A stretch of DNA of 64,000 nucleotides. Source: Brevibacterium epidermidis NBRC 14811 (GTDB lineage: Bacteria; Actinomycetota; Actinomycetes; Actinomycetales; Brevibacteriaceae). Positions 32,545-40,246 of the stretch are shown piece by piece (position 1 is the first letter of the stretch; each line of letters opens with the position of its first letter). A model generated the notes under the pieces. That model worked only from the letters and a program-made list of their open reading frames with translations, had not been told where the DNA came from and made no database searches. The DNA lies in the NCBI RefSeq assembly GCF_001570805.1, contig NZ_BCSJ01000013.1, positions 62,001 through 126,000 of the forward strand, in the 5' to 3' direction. The position numbers were made by a program, and so were the translations under genes.

Positions 32545-33459
32545 CTAGGCCGACGGACTCCATGAGATCTGGTCGAGCACCTCGGCGATCTCGTCAGCCA
32601 ATTCGACCTCGCTGCCGGTGACCTCGGCCAGCTGTGCCGGGGTGCGGGGCGAGACCAGGGTGCTCGCGATTCCGTGCTGCCGGTTGAAGGCCAGGGCGAT
32701 GTCCAAGGTCGACACTCCCAGAGCGGTCGCTGCCCGACGCACGCCGGCGAGCACGCGGTTCGACCGTTCGTCGAGGTAGGCGCCGGCGTATTCGCTCAGC
32801 TCCCCCGCCAGGCGCGAATCCTGCGGAGTCGCATTCCGGTACTTGTCGGTGAGCACTCCGCGGCCCAATCCGGCTCCGGCGATGAGTGCGACTCCCGCAT
32901 AGTCGGCGGCCGGGACGAGTTCTGCCTCTGCCTCGCGATTGAGCAGAGAGTATTCGGCGACGGCACAGGCCACCGGGATTCCGACTCCGCGCATCTCCGC
33001 CAGCTGCCAACCGGTGTGATGGGACACACCGACGTAGCGGATCTTTCCCAGAGTGAGCAGCGTCTCAATCGCCGAGGCGGTTTCGGCACGGTCGACCTCC
33101 GCGTCGAAGACGTCGAGGACGAGAACGTCGAGGTGATCGCGACCCACCGTGCGCAGCAGCGAGTCGACCTGACTGAGGATTCTGGAGCGCCCGAGTCCAA
33201 CTTCGATGTGGTCGGGTTCACTCATGGACACGCCCACTCGGGCCAGCAGCAGAATCTCTTCGGGAAGTCTCAGCTGCCCGAGCACCTCGGCGGAGATCGT
33301 GGCCGAGCTGGGGAGCTCGATGAGGTTGCCACCTGCGTCTTTATACTCGTCGACGAGGCGCTGGGCGACCTGGTCATCGACCCGGTGCCCCCACTCGAAG
33401 GTCCCGAGACCCACATCGCTGACTTCCAGACCGGTGGTGCCGAGGCGTTGGTGCTTCAT
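32545..33459 (-). CDS. Aldo/keto reductase-fold protein without catalytic tetrad
   Basis: A 304-residue (alpha/beta)8 aldo/keto reductase homologue: RLGTTGLEVSDVGLGTFEWG at the start, SQVDSLLRTVGRDHLDVLVLD, LLTLGKIRYVGVSHHTGWQ and a C-terminal NADP-binding-like region. The catalytic Asp-Tyr-Lys-His tetrad is gone: the DTADxYG motif reads ELPSSAT, the TKVG lysine is Arg (ARVG), and the LxxH histidine is Asp (LVLDVF). It is therefore likely a pseudoenzyme, perhaps a binding or regulatory protein. It is divergent from uppP. TAACCT lies 8 bases before the ATG. Confidence 0.82.
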   Translation of the reverse strand: MKHQRLGTTGLEVSDVGLGTFEWGHRVDDQVAQRLVDEYKDAGGNLIELPSSATISAEVLGQLRLPEEILLLARVGVSMSEPDHIEVGLGRSRILSQVDSLLRTVGRDHLDVLVLDVFDAEVDRAETASAIETLLTLGKIRYVGVSHHTGWQLAEMRGVGIPVACAVAEYSLLNREAEAELVPAADYAGVALIAGAGLGRGVLTDKYRNATPQDSRLAGELSEYAGAYLDERSNRVLAGVRRAATALGVSTLDIALAFNRQHGIASTLVSPRTPAQLAEVTGSEVELADEIAEVLDQISWSPSA

Positions 33460-33473
33460 GCTTCTTGAGGTTA
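33457..33473 (-). promoter_or_regulatory. Near-leaderless promoter of the aldo/keto reductase-like gene
   Basis: TAACCT (minus strand 33473-33468), 8 bases, ATG at 33459. It overlaps the uppP -35. Confidence 0.4.
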
Positions 33474-33493
33474 CCCGATGCTGCGACTACCGT
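33465..33493 (+). promoter_or_regulatory. uppP promoter
   Basis: TTGAGG (33465-33470), 17 bases, TACCGT (33488-33493); the leader is about 30 bases and contains AAGGAG. Confidence 0.5.
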
Positions 33494-33528
33494 GGTTTCG
33501 TTCCCACCTCATATTCTCAAGGAGTCGT

Positions 33529-34365
33529 ATGTACGACTGGCTGGTCGCTGCCGTGCTCGGAATCGTGCAGGCACTCACCGAGTTCCTCCCGGTCTCCTCG
33601 TCGGCGCATGTGCGCATCGTCGGCGAACTCATGCTTCCCGGTTCCGATCCGGGCGCGTTCTTCACCGCCATCATCCAGATCGGCACCGAGGCGGCCGTCG
33701 TCGTCTACTTCTGGCGCGATATCGTCACGATCATCTCGAAATGGTGCAAAGCACTCGTCGGCAAGCATGATCGCAAGGACCCCGAGGTCCGCCTGGGCTG
33801 GCTCATCATCGTCGGTTCGATCCCCATCGTCATCATCGGCTTGCTCTTCCAGGACTACATCGAGGGCGCTCTGCGCAGCCTCTGGATCACGGCGACGATG
33901 CTCATCGTCTTCGGCCTCATCATCGGCATCGCCGACTGGGCAGGAAAGCGCGAACGCACCCTCGAGGACATGACCTGGGGTCAGGGCATTCTGTACGGCT
34001 TCGCTCAGGCGCTCGCTGTCATTCCCGGCGTGTCACGTTCCGGCGGCACGATCATGGCCGGTCGGTTCATGGGCTTCGATCGTCCGTCCGCGGCCCGTTA
34101 CTCGTTCCTGCTCGCCATTCCCGCCGTCGTCGGTTCTGGCCTGTACGGCGTGGCGCAGACACTCGGTCGCAGCGAGGACATGGTGCTCGGCTGGGGACCG
34201 ACGATACTGGCCACGATCATCGCCTTCGGTCTCGGCCTCGTCGTCATCCACTGGTTCCTCAAGTACGTGGAGACGAAGTCCTTCGCCGTCTTCGTCTGGT
34301 ACCGCGTGGCACTGGGCATCGTCCTCTACGTCCTGCTCGGCACGGGAGTCCTCGCGGCCGTCTGA
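33529..34365 (+). CDS. uppP: Undecaprenyl-diphosphatase UppP (BacA)
   Basis: A 278-residue polytopic membrane phosphatase that dephosphorylates undecaprenyl diphosphate to recycle the lipid carrier of peptidoglycan synthesis. It confers bacitracin tolerance. It has LGIVQALTEFLPVSSSAHV (catalytic Glu and Ser motif), the second repeat FAQALAVIPGVSRSGGTIMAGRFMG with the essential Arg, and about eight hydrophobic helices. AAGGAG lies 5 bases before the ATG at 33529, which is preferred over an upstream in-frame ATG at the promoter. Confidence 0.95.
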   Translation: MYDWLVAAVLGIVQALTEFLPVSSSAHVRIVGELMLPGSDPGAFFTAIIQIGTEAAVVVYFWRDIVTIISKWCKALVGKHDRKDPEVRLGWLIIVGSIPIVIIGLLFQDYIEGALRSLWITATMLIVFGLIIGIADWAGKRERTLEDMTWGQGILYGFAQALAVIPGVSRSGGTIMAGRFMGFDRPSAARYSFLLAIPAVVGSGLYGVAQTLGRSEDMVLGWGPTILATIIAFGLGLVVIHWFLKYVETKSFAVFVWYRVALGIVLYVLLGTGVLAAV

Positions 34366-34395
34366 GCCGAAATCCCGTCCCACACGAGCACGAAC

Positions 34396-34429
34396 TGATC
34401 CCGGCATTCACTCATGAGTGCCGGGATCA
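34396..34429. terminator. Bidirectional terminator after uppP
   Basis: TGATCCCGGCA pairs with TGCCGGGATCA (34396-34406 with 34419-34429) around a 12-base loop. The stem includes the stop codon of the convergent phosphatase gene. Confidence 0.55.
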
Positions 34430-35140
34430 GCGCATTCCGCCGCCGCCCACGGCGGTCGACTGTGCGAGTCCGGCGGCTGTTACGGACATCGCCGCGAGCA
34501 CAGGTCGGTCCCCGGAGTAGTCGATGACCGTGAATGATCCGGGAGCGACGCTCAGACGTTGGAAGTCGTCGAGGGGCATTCCCAGTGCATCGGCGATGAT
34601 CGCCTTGATGATGTCTCCGTGAGAGACGATCATCGCCCACCGAGGCGGCGCCGGCTTCTCAGCGTCGGTTCCGCTCCCCGAGGCGGCTCTGTCCTCCGCG
34701 TCGACACGTTCCTCCTCGCGCAGCTGAGCCACGAGATCACGGATACGGGCTGTCGAACGATCGGCCGCCTCGGTGATAGATTCCCCTCCGGGGAACTTGG
34801 CCTGCGAGGCCGTTTTCACCACGGTCGCCCACAGCGGCTCCTGCCCCAGTTCCTTCAGCGATCGTCCCGTCCAGTCACCGTAATCGAGTTCGATGACGGC
34901 CTCGTCGACGTCGAAATGCTCGAACTCGGCTGTCTCCGCGGCGATCGCTGCGGTCTCTTCGCAGCGTTGCAGCGGCGAATGGAGCAGGTGGGTGAAGTGC
35001 CGGTGCGGCAGCAGTTCGAGGTTGGCCCGCAGGGCCCGGGCTCCCTCATCGGTGAGAGACACGCCGGGGGCGCGTCCGGCCAGGATTCCGGAGACGTTGG
35101 CGCTGGAGAGGCCGTGCCGCAGCAGAACGATGACGGGCAT
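34427..35140 (-). CDS. Histidine phosphatase, MSMEG_4193 family
   Basis: A 237-residue phosphoglycerate-mutase-like phosphatase. The phosphorylated histidine lies in VLLRHGLSSANVSG, followed by the arginine in LLHSPLQRCEETA, the ELDYGDWTGRSLKEL motif and the second histidine in MIVSHGDIIKAIIAD. It contains a variable acidic insert (EERVDAEDRAASGSG). The subfamily is found near mshC, DUF3090 and SCO1664-type genes across actinobacteria; the natural substrate is unknown. The ATG at 35140 has TAGTCT 7 bases upstream. Confidence 0.88.
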   Translation of the reverse strand: MPVIVLLRHGLSSANVSGILAGRAPGVSLTDEGARALRANLELLPHRHFTHLLHSPLQRCEETAAIAAETAEFEHFDVDEAVIELDYGDWTGRSLKELGQEPLWATVVKTASQAKFPGGESITEAADRSTARIRDLVAQLREEERVDAEDRAASGSGTDAEKPAPPRWAMIVSHGDIIKAIIADALGMPLDDFQRLSVAPGSFTVIDYSGDRPVLAAMSVTAAGLAQSTAVGGGGMR

Positions 35141-35153
35141 ACCGCCAAGACTA
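35138..35153 (-). promoter_or_regulatory. Leaderless promoter of the histidine phosphatase gene
   Basis: TAGTCT (minus strand 35153-35148), 7 bases, ATG at 35140. Confidence 0.55.
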
Positions 35154-35165
35154 GCCCAAATCATC

Positions 35166-35180
35166 TAGGGTGAGTCTATG
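35166..35180 (+). promoter_or_regulatory. Leaderless promoter of the DUF5703 gene
   Basis: TAGGGT (35166-35171), 6 bases, ATG at 35178. Confidence 0.6.
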
Positions 35181-35381
35181 AAACGTCAGCGTCCACGTAT
35201 GACCTACGAGTTCCGGAAGGTCTCGTTCTCCAAGGATGTGCCGCGGTCGGTCAGCCTGCAGGAACTCAACGACCAGGCGGAATACGGACAGTGGGAACTC
35301 GCACGCACTCGCATCTCCGTCGGCGGAGTCCGCACAGTGTGGCTGCGCCGGAAGATCATGCCGCTGACCATGAGCAGCTGA
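35178..35381 (+). CDS. DUF5703 family protein, 67 aa
   Basis: A 67-residue basic protein of a small actinobacterial family of unknown function. The conserved core is YEFRKVSFSKDVPRSVSLQELNDQAEYGQWELARTRI..GGVRTVWLRRKI, a mixed strand-helix-strand pattern. There is no signal peptide. It is followed after 4 bases by a transporter gene and is divergent from the histidine phosphatase. Confidence 0.78.
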   Translation: MKRQRPRMTYEFRKVSFSKDVPRSVSLQELNDQAEYGQWELARTRISVGGVRTVWLRRKIMPLTMSS

Positions 35382-35385
35382 TGGT

Positions 35386-36375
35386 TTGAGATCCCCTTCC
35401 CTCGTCCCTGTTCTCACCGCTGGTCTCGTCACGATCGCTGCGGGAGCGGCGATGTCCCTGCAGGGACGAGCGAACGGTCTGCTCGGTCAGGTTCTCGGCC
35501 ATGCCGTCTTCGCGGCGCTCGTTTCGTTCTTCGTCGGACTCCTCTGCGTCGGCATCGCCCTTGCGGTCTCCGCCCGTTCCCGCAGCGCGGCCCGATACCT
35601 CTTCGCACTGCTGCGTGATCGCACACTGCCTTGGTGGATGCTGCTCGGCGGTTTGAGCGGCTGTCTCGTCGTCATCGCACAGGCCACGACGATTCCTGTG
35701 ATGGGCGTGGCCATGTTCACGATGGCCTTCGTCTCCGGTCAGGTCACCGGCGGACTCATCGTCGATTCCACCGAGTTGCCGCCGGGAGGTCGACAGCGTC
35801 TGAGTGTGCTGCGCATCCTCGGCGTGATCATCGTGCTCGCGTCCTTGGCTTTCGCCGCCGGTGACCGCCTGCAGTCCGGAACAGCACTGTGGGCTCCCCT
35901 GCTGCCGTTCGTTTCCGGAGCTCTGACGAGTGTGCAGCAGGCCCTCAACGGCCATATCCGGGCCGCCACTCAGTCGGCGGTGGTCGCGACGACAGTGAAC
36001 TTCACCGTCGGCTTCGTCGCGCTCATCATCGGCACGTTCGCCCTGCTCGTGGCCGGGGTCCCCTGGCGCGGTTTCCCAACGGCACCGGATCAGTGGTGGA
36101 TCCTCCTCGGCGGGGCCTTCGGGGTGGTCTTCATCGCTCTGACAACGGTGACCGTGGCGAGGCTGGGCGTGCTGCTGCTCAGCCTGTTCGCGCTCTTCGG
36201 CAACCTCGTCGGTGCGCTGGCGCTCGATGCGCTGCTGCCGATTCCGGGCTCCGACGTCACGCTGACCACTGTGGCCAGCGCCGCCGGAGTCCTCGTCGGG
36301 ATCGTCGTGACGGTGCTGCCGGTTCCGGTCAGGCCTTCATCAGGAAGTCGCCGAGAACCCGCGTCCCGAACTTGA
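35386..36375 (+). CDS. DMT-superfamily (YdcZ/DUF606-like) membrane transporter
   Basis: A 329-residue membrane protein with about ten hydrophobic helices arranged as two homologous halves (first about 8-155, second about 165-310). The halves share a GxxxAxQxxxNGxL-like motif (MSLQGRANGLLG and LTSVQQALNGHIRA), typical of YdcZ-type transporters. Substrate unknown. The start is uncertain: TTG at 35386 fits the spacing after DUF5703, but it has only a weak ribosome site. The 3' end overlaps the convergent M20 peptidase gene by 47 bases. Confidence 0.78.
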   Translation: MRSPSLVPVLTAGLVTIAAGAAMSLQGRANGLLGQVLGHAVFAALVSFFVGLLCVGIALAVSARSRSAARYLFALLRDRTLPWWMLLGGLSGCLVVIAQATTIPVMGVAMFTMAFVSGQVTGGLIVDSTELPPGGRQRLSVLRILGVIIVLASLAFAAGDRLQSGTALWAPLLPFVSGALTSVQQALNGHIRAATQSAVVATTVNFTVGFVALIIGTFALLVAGVPWRGFPTAPDQWWILLGGAFGVVFIALTTVTVARLGVLLLSLFALFGNLVGALALDALLPIPGSDVTLTTVASAAGVLVGIVVTVLPVPVRPSSGSRREPASRT

Positions 36376-37636
36376 GAGCCGAGATCGGCACTCGCTCGTC
36401 GACGCCGTGGAACATGGCCGGGAAGTCGAGGTCGCCGGTGAGCTGGAGCGGGGCGAAGCCGTAGCCGGTGATGCCGAGCTCGGCCATCGACTTGTTGTCC
36501 GTTCCTCCGGAGAGCGTGTAGGGCAGGACCTGCGCGCTCGGATCATCGGTGAGCAGGCTCTTCTGCATCTGCGCGACCAGTGGAGTGTCGAACGGTGACT
36601 CGAGCGCATGACCCTCATCCTCGGCTGTGATGTCGATGCCCTCCCCCGCGAGCTCCTTGATCTTCAGCATGACGTCCTCGTGCTGGCCGGGCAGGGTGCG
36701 GCAGTCGACATAGGCGGTTGCGGTGCCGGGGATGACGTTGTGTTTGTAACCGGCTTCGAGGAAGGACGGGTTCGAGGTGTTCTGCAGGGTCGGAGCCACG
36801 AATTTCTCGACCGATCCGAGTTCCGCGAGCAGCTGTGGGATCGTCTCTGCCGTGAACCCGATTCCGGTGAGTTCAGAGACGCCTTCGAGCAGCTTCCGTG
36901 TGGCCAGGGGGATCTCCTGGGGCCACGGGTGGTTGCCGATCCGGGTGATCGCGGCCGCAAGCCGCGTGACGGGGTTGTCATCATTGCGCTGGGAGCCGTG
37001 GCCCGCGGTGCCGTGGGCGATGAGGTTGAGCCACGCCAGACCTTTCTCCGCGGTCTGGATGAGGTAGACGCGCTGCCCGCGGATGTCGACGGAGTACCCG
37101 CCGACCTCCGAGATCGCCTCTGTGGCTCCGGAGAACAGTTCGGGACGGTTGCGCACCATATGCCGGGCGCCATAGTTGCCTCCGGCCTCCTCATCGGCGA
37201 AGAAGGCAATAATGAGGTCCCGTCGAGGGACGAGTCCTTGGGACAGCATGGCCCGGATGGAGGCGACGATCATCGCGTCCATGTCCTTCATGTCCACCGC
37301 GCCGCGGCCCCACAGCAGCCCGTCCTTGATGACGCCTTCGAAGGGATCGACGCTCCAGTCCTCTGCGGCTGCGGGAACGACGTCGGTGTGGCCGTGGACG
37401 ACGAGAGCCGGAGCCTCCGGATCGGAGCCTTTGACGCGGGCGACGAGGTTGGCCCGTCCCGGGGAGGATTCGACGATTTCGGACTTCAGGTCCACCTCGG
37501 CGAGCCAGGATGCGATGAGTTCGGCGGCCGGAAGCTCCGGGTTGGCTTTGTTCCCGCCCCAGTTCTGGGTGTCGATGCGGATGAGTTGACGGCACAGTTC
37601 GGTGACTTCGTCCTCTGCGGCACTGAAATCAAACAC
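36329..37636 (-). CDS. M20 family metallopeptidase (DapE/ArgE-like)
   Basis: A 435-residue dizinc peptidase or deacylase. The metal-binding motifs are visible: HGHTDVVP (first His with catalytic Asp two residues on), WGRGAVDMKD (bridging Asp), ADEEAGG (catalytic and binding Glu pair), and a C-terminal LSGGTDNKSMAELG. HGTAGHGSQ lies in the dimerisation domain. Sequence alone does not separate dipeptidase from deacetylase or desuccinylase activity. The GTG at 37636 was chosen because GGGGAG lies 8 bases upstream. Confidence 0.88.
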   Translation of the reverse strand: MFDFSAAEDEVTELCRQLIRIDTQNWGGNKANPELPAAELIASWLAEVDLKSEIVESSPGRANLVARVKGSDPEAPALVVHGHTDVVPAAAEDWSVDPFEGVIKDGLLWGRGAVDMKDMDAMIVASIRAMLSQGLVPRRDLIIAFFADEEAGGNYGARHMVRNRPELFSGATEAISEVGGYSVDIRGQRVYLIQTAEKGLAWLNLIAHGTAGHGSQRNDDNPVTRLAAAITRIGNHPWPQEIPLATRKLLEGVSELTGIGFTAETIPQLLAELGSVEKFVAPTLQNTSNPSFLEAGYKHNVIPGTATAYVDCRTLPGQHEDVMLKIKELAGEGIDITAEDEGHALESPFDTPLVAQMQKSLLTDDPSAQVLPYTLSGGTDNKSMAELGITGYGFAPLQLTGDLDFPAMFHGVDERVPISALKFGTRVLGDFLMKA

Positions 37637-37831
37637 GGGGACTCCCCTCGGTGGTGGGTGGATCACGCGACAGTGCTGTGATCGGCCTGACAGACACCAC
37701 CGTATCCCACGGGCAGGCGTGGCTCACTGGGCATAAGGGGTACTTCCGCGGGTTCGAAGTTCACACGGGGTGATCTTGATCGGTGCGAATGATCTTTGAA
37801 CCCGTTGCAGCCTTGCAACCCCGGAATGCGA

Positions 37832-37865
37832 AGATGGCCCCCGGATCGAAATCCGGAGGCCATCT
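37832..37865 (-). terminator. tRNA-Leu terminator
   Basis: A strong stem (AGATGGCC-CCGGAT with ATCCGG-GGCCATCT, CGAA loop, one mismatch) just downstream of the tRNA gene on the minus strand. The remaining 37637-37831 holds the upstream region of the M20 gene; I see no clear promoter in it. Confidence 0.65.
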
Positions 37866-37873
37866 CCTCGTTG

Positions 37874-37961
37874 TGCGCGAAGGGGGACTTGAACCCCCAC
37901 GCCCGATAAGTTGGGCACTAGCACCTCAAGCTAGCGCGTCTACCAATTCCGCCACTCGCGC
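37874..37961 (-). tRNA. tRNA-Leu (anticodon GAG)
   Basis: An 88-base type II tRNA. The acceptor stem GCGCGAG pairs with TTCGCGC (one G-U), the D-arm contains GGTAGACGC, and the anticodon loop TTGAGGT sits in a GCTAG/CTAGT stem. A long variable arm (GTGCCCAACTTATCGGGCGT) and a T-arm with GTTCAAGTC follow. CCA is not encoded. It reads CUC (and CUU) leucine codons. Confidence 0.95.
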
Positions 37962-38045
37962 TGGCAACAGAGATAACTCTACATGCGCGAAACGGTGTCG
38001 CAAAATCGAAATCGGCTTTTGTGACGCACTGCACTTTTTGGCCCA

Positions 38046-38897
38046 TCAGTCGAGGTGTGCCACCTGCGAGAGGACGTGCGGTTTGCCCGTCTTCCGGTCG
38101 AAGACGGCCGAGCGTGAGGCTTCGTGGCGACGTCCCTCGGTCAGCGCATAGCCGACCGTTCCGGGCAGCAGGATCGGCTTCGCGAACGACACATCCCAGC
38201 GGTAGGACTCGAGACGCGGATCCATCGCCGAGAACGCCCGAGAGGCGCTGTACATCCCGTGCGCGATCTGCTTCGGGAACCCGAATCCCTTCGCGGCCAG
38301 ACCGTTGAGGTGGATCGGGTTGTAGTCACCGGAGACCTTCGCATAGCGCTGGCCGATGATCGGATCCAGTCGCCACAGTGCACTCGGCTGCGGTGCCGTG
38401 AAGTCGAGATGCGGCACCTGCGCCTTCGGCTTGGCTCCGGAGAGCTTCCGCCCCTTGGCCAGATACGTAGAGACTTCCTCCATCACGGGACGTCCGTCGA
38501 CCTTCGCTTCGAGCCGCACCTCGATCGTCGTGCCCTTCGTGTGCTCGAAGGGCCCGGCGAGTTCGAGGTGGAAGTCCACGACCTCGCCGAGGCGGGCCTG
38601 CGAATGCATATCGACGCGGTTGTGGATGTGGACCATCCCCATCATCGGCAGCGGCACCTCGGGATCGGACAGCAGCTGCATGCTCAGCGGGAAGCCGAGG
38701 ATGTGCAGGTAACCGGGGTGGACGATGTCGTCCAGACGATGACCGACGACATGGGCGAAGCCCGCATAGGCGACCGGCTCGAGCGGAATGCTGCGATCGA
38801 TAGCATTCTCCGGCAGCTCCGGACTAGTGCGCGGAACCATCGGAAGGGTCTTGAGCAGGGCGCGAGCGTAGATGGGAAGCATCGAATCCGCCATCAT
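38046..38897 (-). CDS. MaoC-like (R)-hydratase, HtdX type
   Basis: A 283-residue double hot-dog protein. The C-terminal half has the hydratase 2 motif GDYNPIHLNGLAAKGFGFPKQIAHGM with catalytic Asp and His; the N-terminal hot-dog (VHIHNRVDMHSQARLGEVVDFHLE) is non-catalytic. It hydrates trans-2-enoyl thioesters to (R)-3-hydroxyacyl thioesters. The ATG at 38897 overlaps the fabG stop (ATGA), and a longer in-frame reading lies inside fabG. The gene order MaoC-FabG4-thiolase-acyl-CoA dehydrogenase matches the Rv0241c-Rv0244c region of mycobacteria. Confidence 0.88.
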   Translation of the reverse strand: MMADSMLPIYARALLKTLPMVPRTSPELPENAIDRSIPLEPVAYAGFAHVVGHRLDDIVHPGYLHILGFPLSMQLLSDPEVPLPMMGMVHIHNRVDMHSQARLGEVVDFHLELAGPFEHTKGTTIEVRLEAKVDGRPVMEEVSTYLAKGRKLSGAKPKAQVPHLDFTAPQPSALWRLDPIIGQRYAKVSGDYNPIHLNGLAAKGFGFPKQIAHGMYSASRAFSAMDPRLESYRWDVSFAKPILLPGTVGYALTEGRRHEASRSAVFDRKTGKPHVLSQVAHLD

Positions 38898-40246
38898 GCA
38901 CCGACCATGTTCTGACCGCACACGCGCAGGGTCTGACCATTGATGCCACGGGCACCGCTGGAGGAGAGGAACGCGATGGCTTCGGCGACGTCGATCGGCT
39001 GACCACCCTGCTGCAGGCTCGAGAGCCGGCGCGCGACCTGACGAGTCAGGGTCGGCATCTTCGCGGTCATATCCGTTTCGATGAACCCGGGCGCGACCGC
39101 GTTGATCGCTCCCCCACGAGCAGCGAAGTCCTCCGCCGAGGCGGCCGTGAGTCCGATGACTCCGGCCTTCGAAGTCGCGTAGTTCGTCTGGCCGCGGTTG
39201 CCCGCGATTCCCGAGGTCGAGGCCAGGGAGACGACCTGAGCGCCATCGGCGAAGAGTCCCTTTTCCGCCAGGCGAGCATTGATCATCGTCTGCGCGGCGA
39301 TGTTGACTGCGATGACGGAGTCCCATTTGGCCGCATCCATGTTTGCCAGCATCTTGTCGCGGGTGATGCCTGCGTTGTGGATGAGGATGTCGACGGATCC
39401 TCCGAGTGCCTCGGTGATCTTATCCGGGGCATCGGCTGCGGTGATGTCGAGCTGCAGCGACTTGCCGCCGATCCGGTTCATCACCTGGGCCAGCGCCTGA
39501 CCGGCCTGCGGCATGTCCACGCCGATGACATAGGCGCCGTCGCGGGCGAGGTTCTCCGCGATCGCGGCTCCGATTCCGCGGGCGGCGCCGGTGACCACGG
39601 CGGTGCGTCCGGCCAGCGGGCCGGCGTCGCCGGTGGACATGAATTCGTTCAAGCTCAGTCGCTGCCCGGCGTCCGAGGACACCGTGAGGAACTGGCCGGA
39701 GACATAGGCGGATTTGCCGGAGAGCAGGAACCACAGGGCCGCAGCCACCGAGGGTGCGGCGAGGTCGACGCCGTCGAGGAGGATTCCGTTGGCGGTGGCG
39801 CCGGCGCGCATCTCGTGGGCGACCGACCGGGTGAAGCCGGTGATGCCCTGAGTAGTGGCGGCCTGCTCGGGTGTCTGGTTCTGCGGATCCGGTGCCGTCG
39901 AAATGGTGATCACTCGGCCGCAGGCGGCCAGTGAGCGCAGGGCTGCGCCGATCTCGAGGACGACAGGTGACAGGTCTGCCGGGGACTGTGCATCGTCGAG
40001 GACGGCGATGATGGCCCGCAGCTTCTCACCGGTCTGGGCGTTGCGGCGGACCTCGAGTCCGTTCTCCAGCAGCTGGTCGGCCAGGCCCTGGGCTCCGGGG
40101 CCGGTGCCGAGGACGAGAACAGGCTTGTTCTCATACGACGCCGGCGTCGAGCCGAAGCGGTTGAGTTCGACCGGCTGCGGCAGGCCGAGGGTCTTGGCGA
40201 CCTGCTTCAGCGGTCCGTTGACGAGGGAGAGATAGGTGTCTTTCAT
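38894..40246 (-). CDS. fabG: High-molecular-weight 3-oxoacyl-ACP/CoA reductase FabG4
   Basis: A 450-residue SDR of the FabG4 type. An N-terminal Rossmann/flavodoxin-like domain of about 200 residues lacks a full cofactor site. The C-terminal catalytic SDR domain has TGAARGIG, NAGITRD, the Ser of SLASTSG and the YATSK Tyr/Lys pair, with PGFIETDM at the substrate loop. It interconverts 3-oxoacyl and 3-hydroxyacyl thioesters. It overlaps the thiolase gene and the MaoC gene by 4 bases each, so the three are translationally coupled. Confidence 0.9.
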   Translation of the reverse strand: MKDTYLSLVNGPLKQVAKTLGLPQPVELNRFGSTPASYENKPVLVLGTGPGAQGLADQLLENGLEVRRNAQTGEKLRAIIAVLDDAQSPADLSPVVLEIGAALRSLAACGRVITISTAPDPQNQTPEQAATTQGITGFTRSVAHEMRAGATANGILLDGVDLAAPSVAAALWFLLSGKSAYVSGQFLTVSSDAGQRLSLNEFMSTGDAGPLAGRTAVVTGAARGIGAAIAENLARDGAYVIGVDMPQAGQALAQVMNRIGGKSLQLDITAADAPDKITEALGGSVDILIHNAGITRDKMLANMDAAKWDSVIAVNIAAQTMINARLAEKGLFADGAQVVSLASTSGIAGNRGQTNYATSKAGVIGLTAASAEDFAARGGAINAVAPGFIETDMTAKMPTLTRQVARRLSSLQQGGQPIDVAEAIAFLSSSGARGINGQTLRVCGQNMVGA

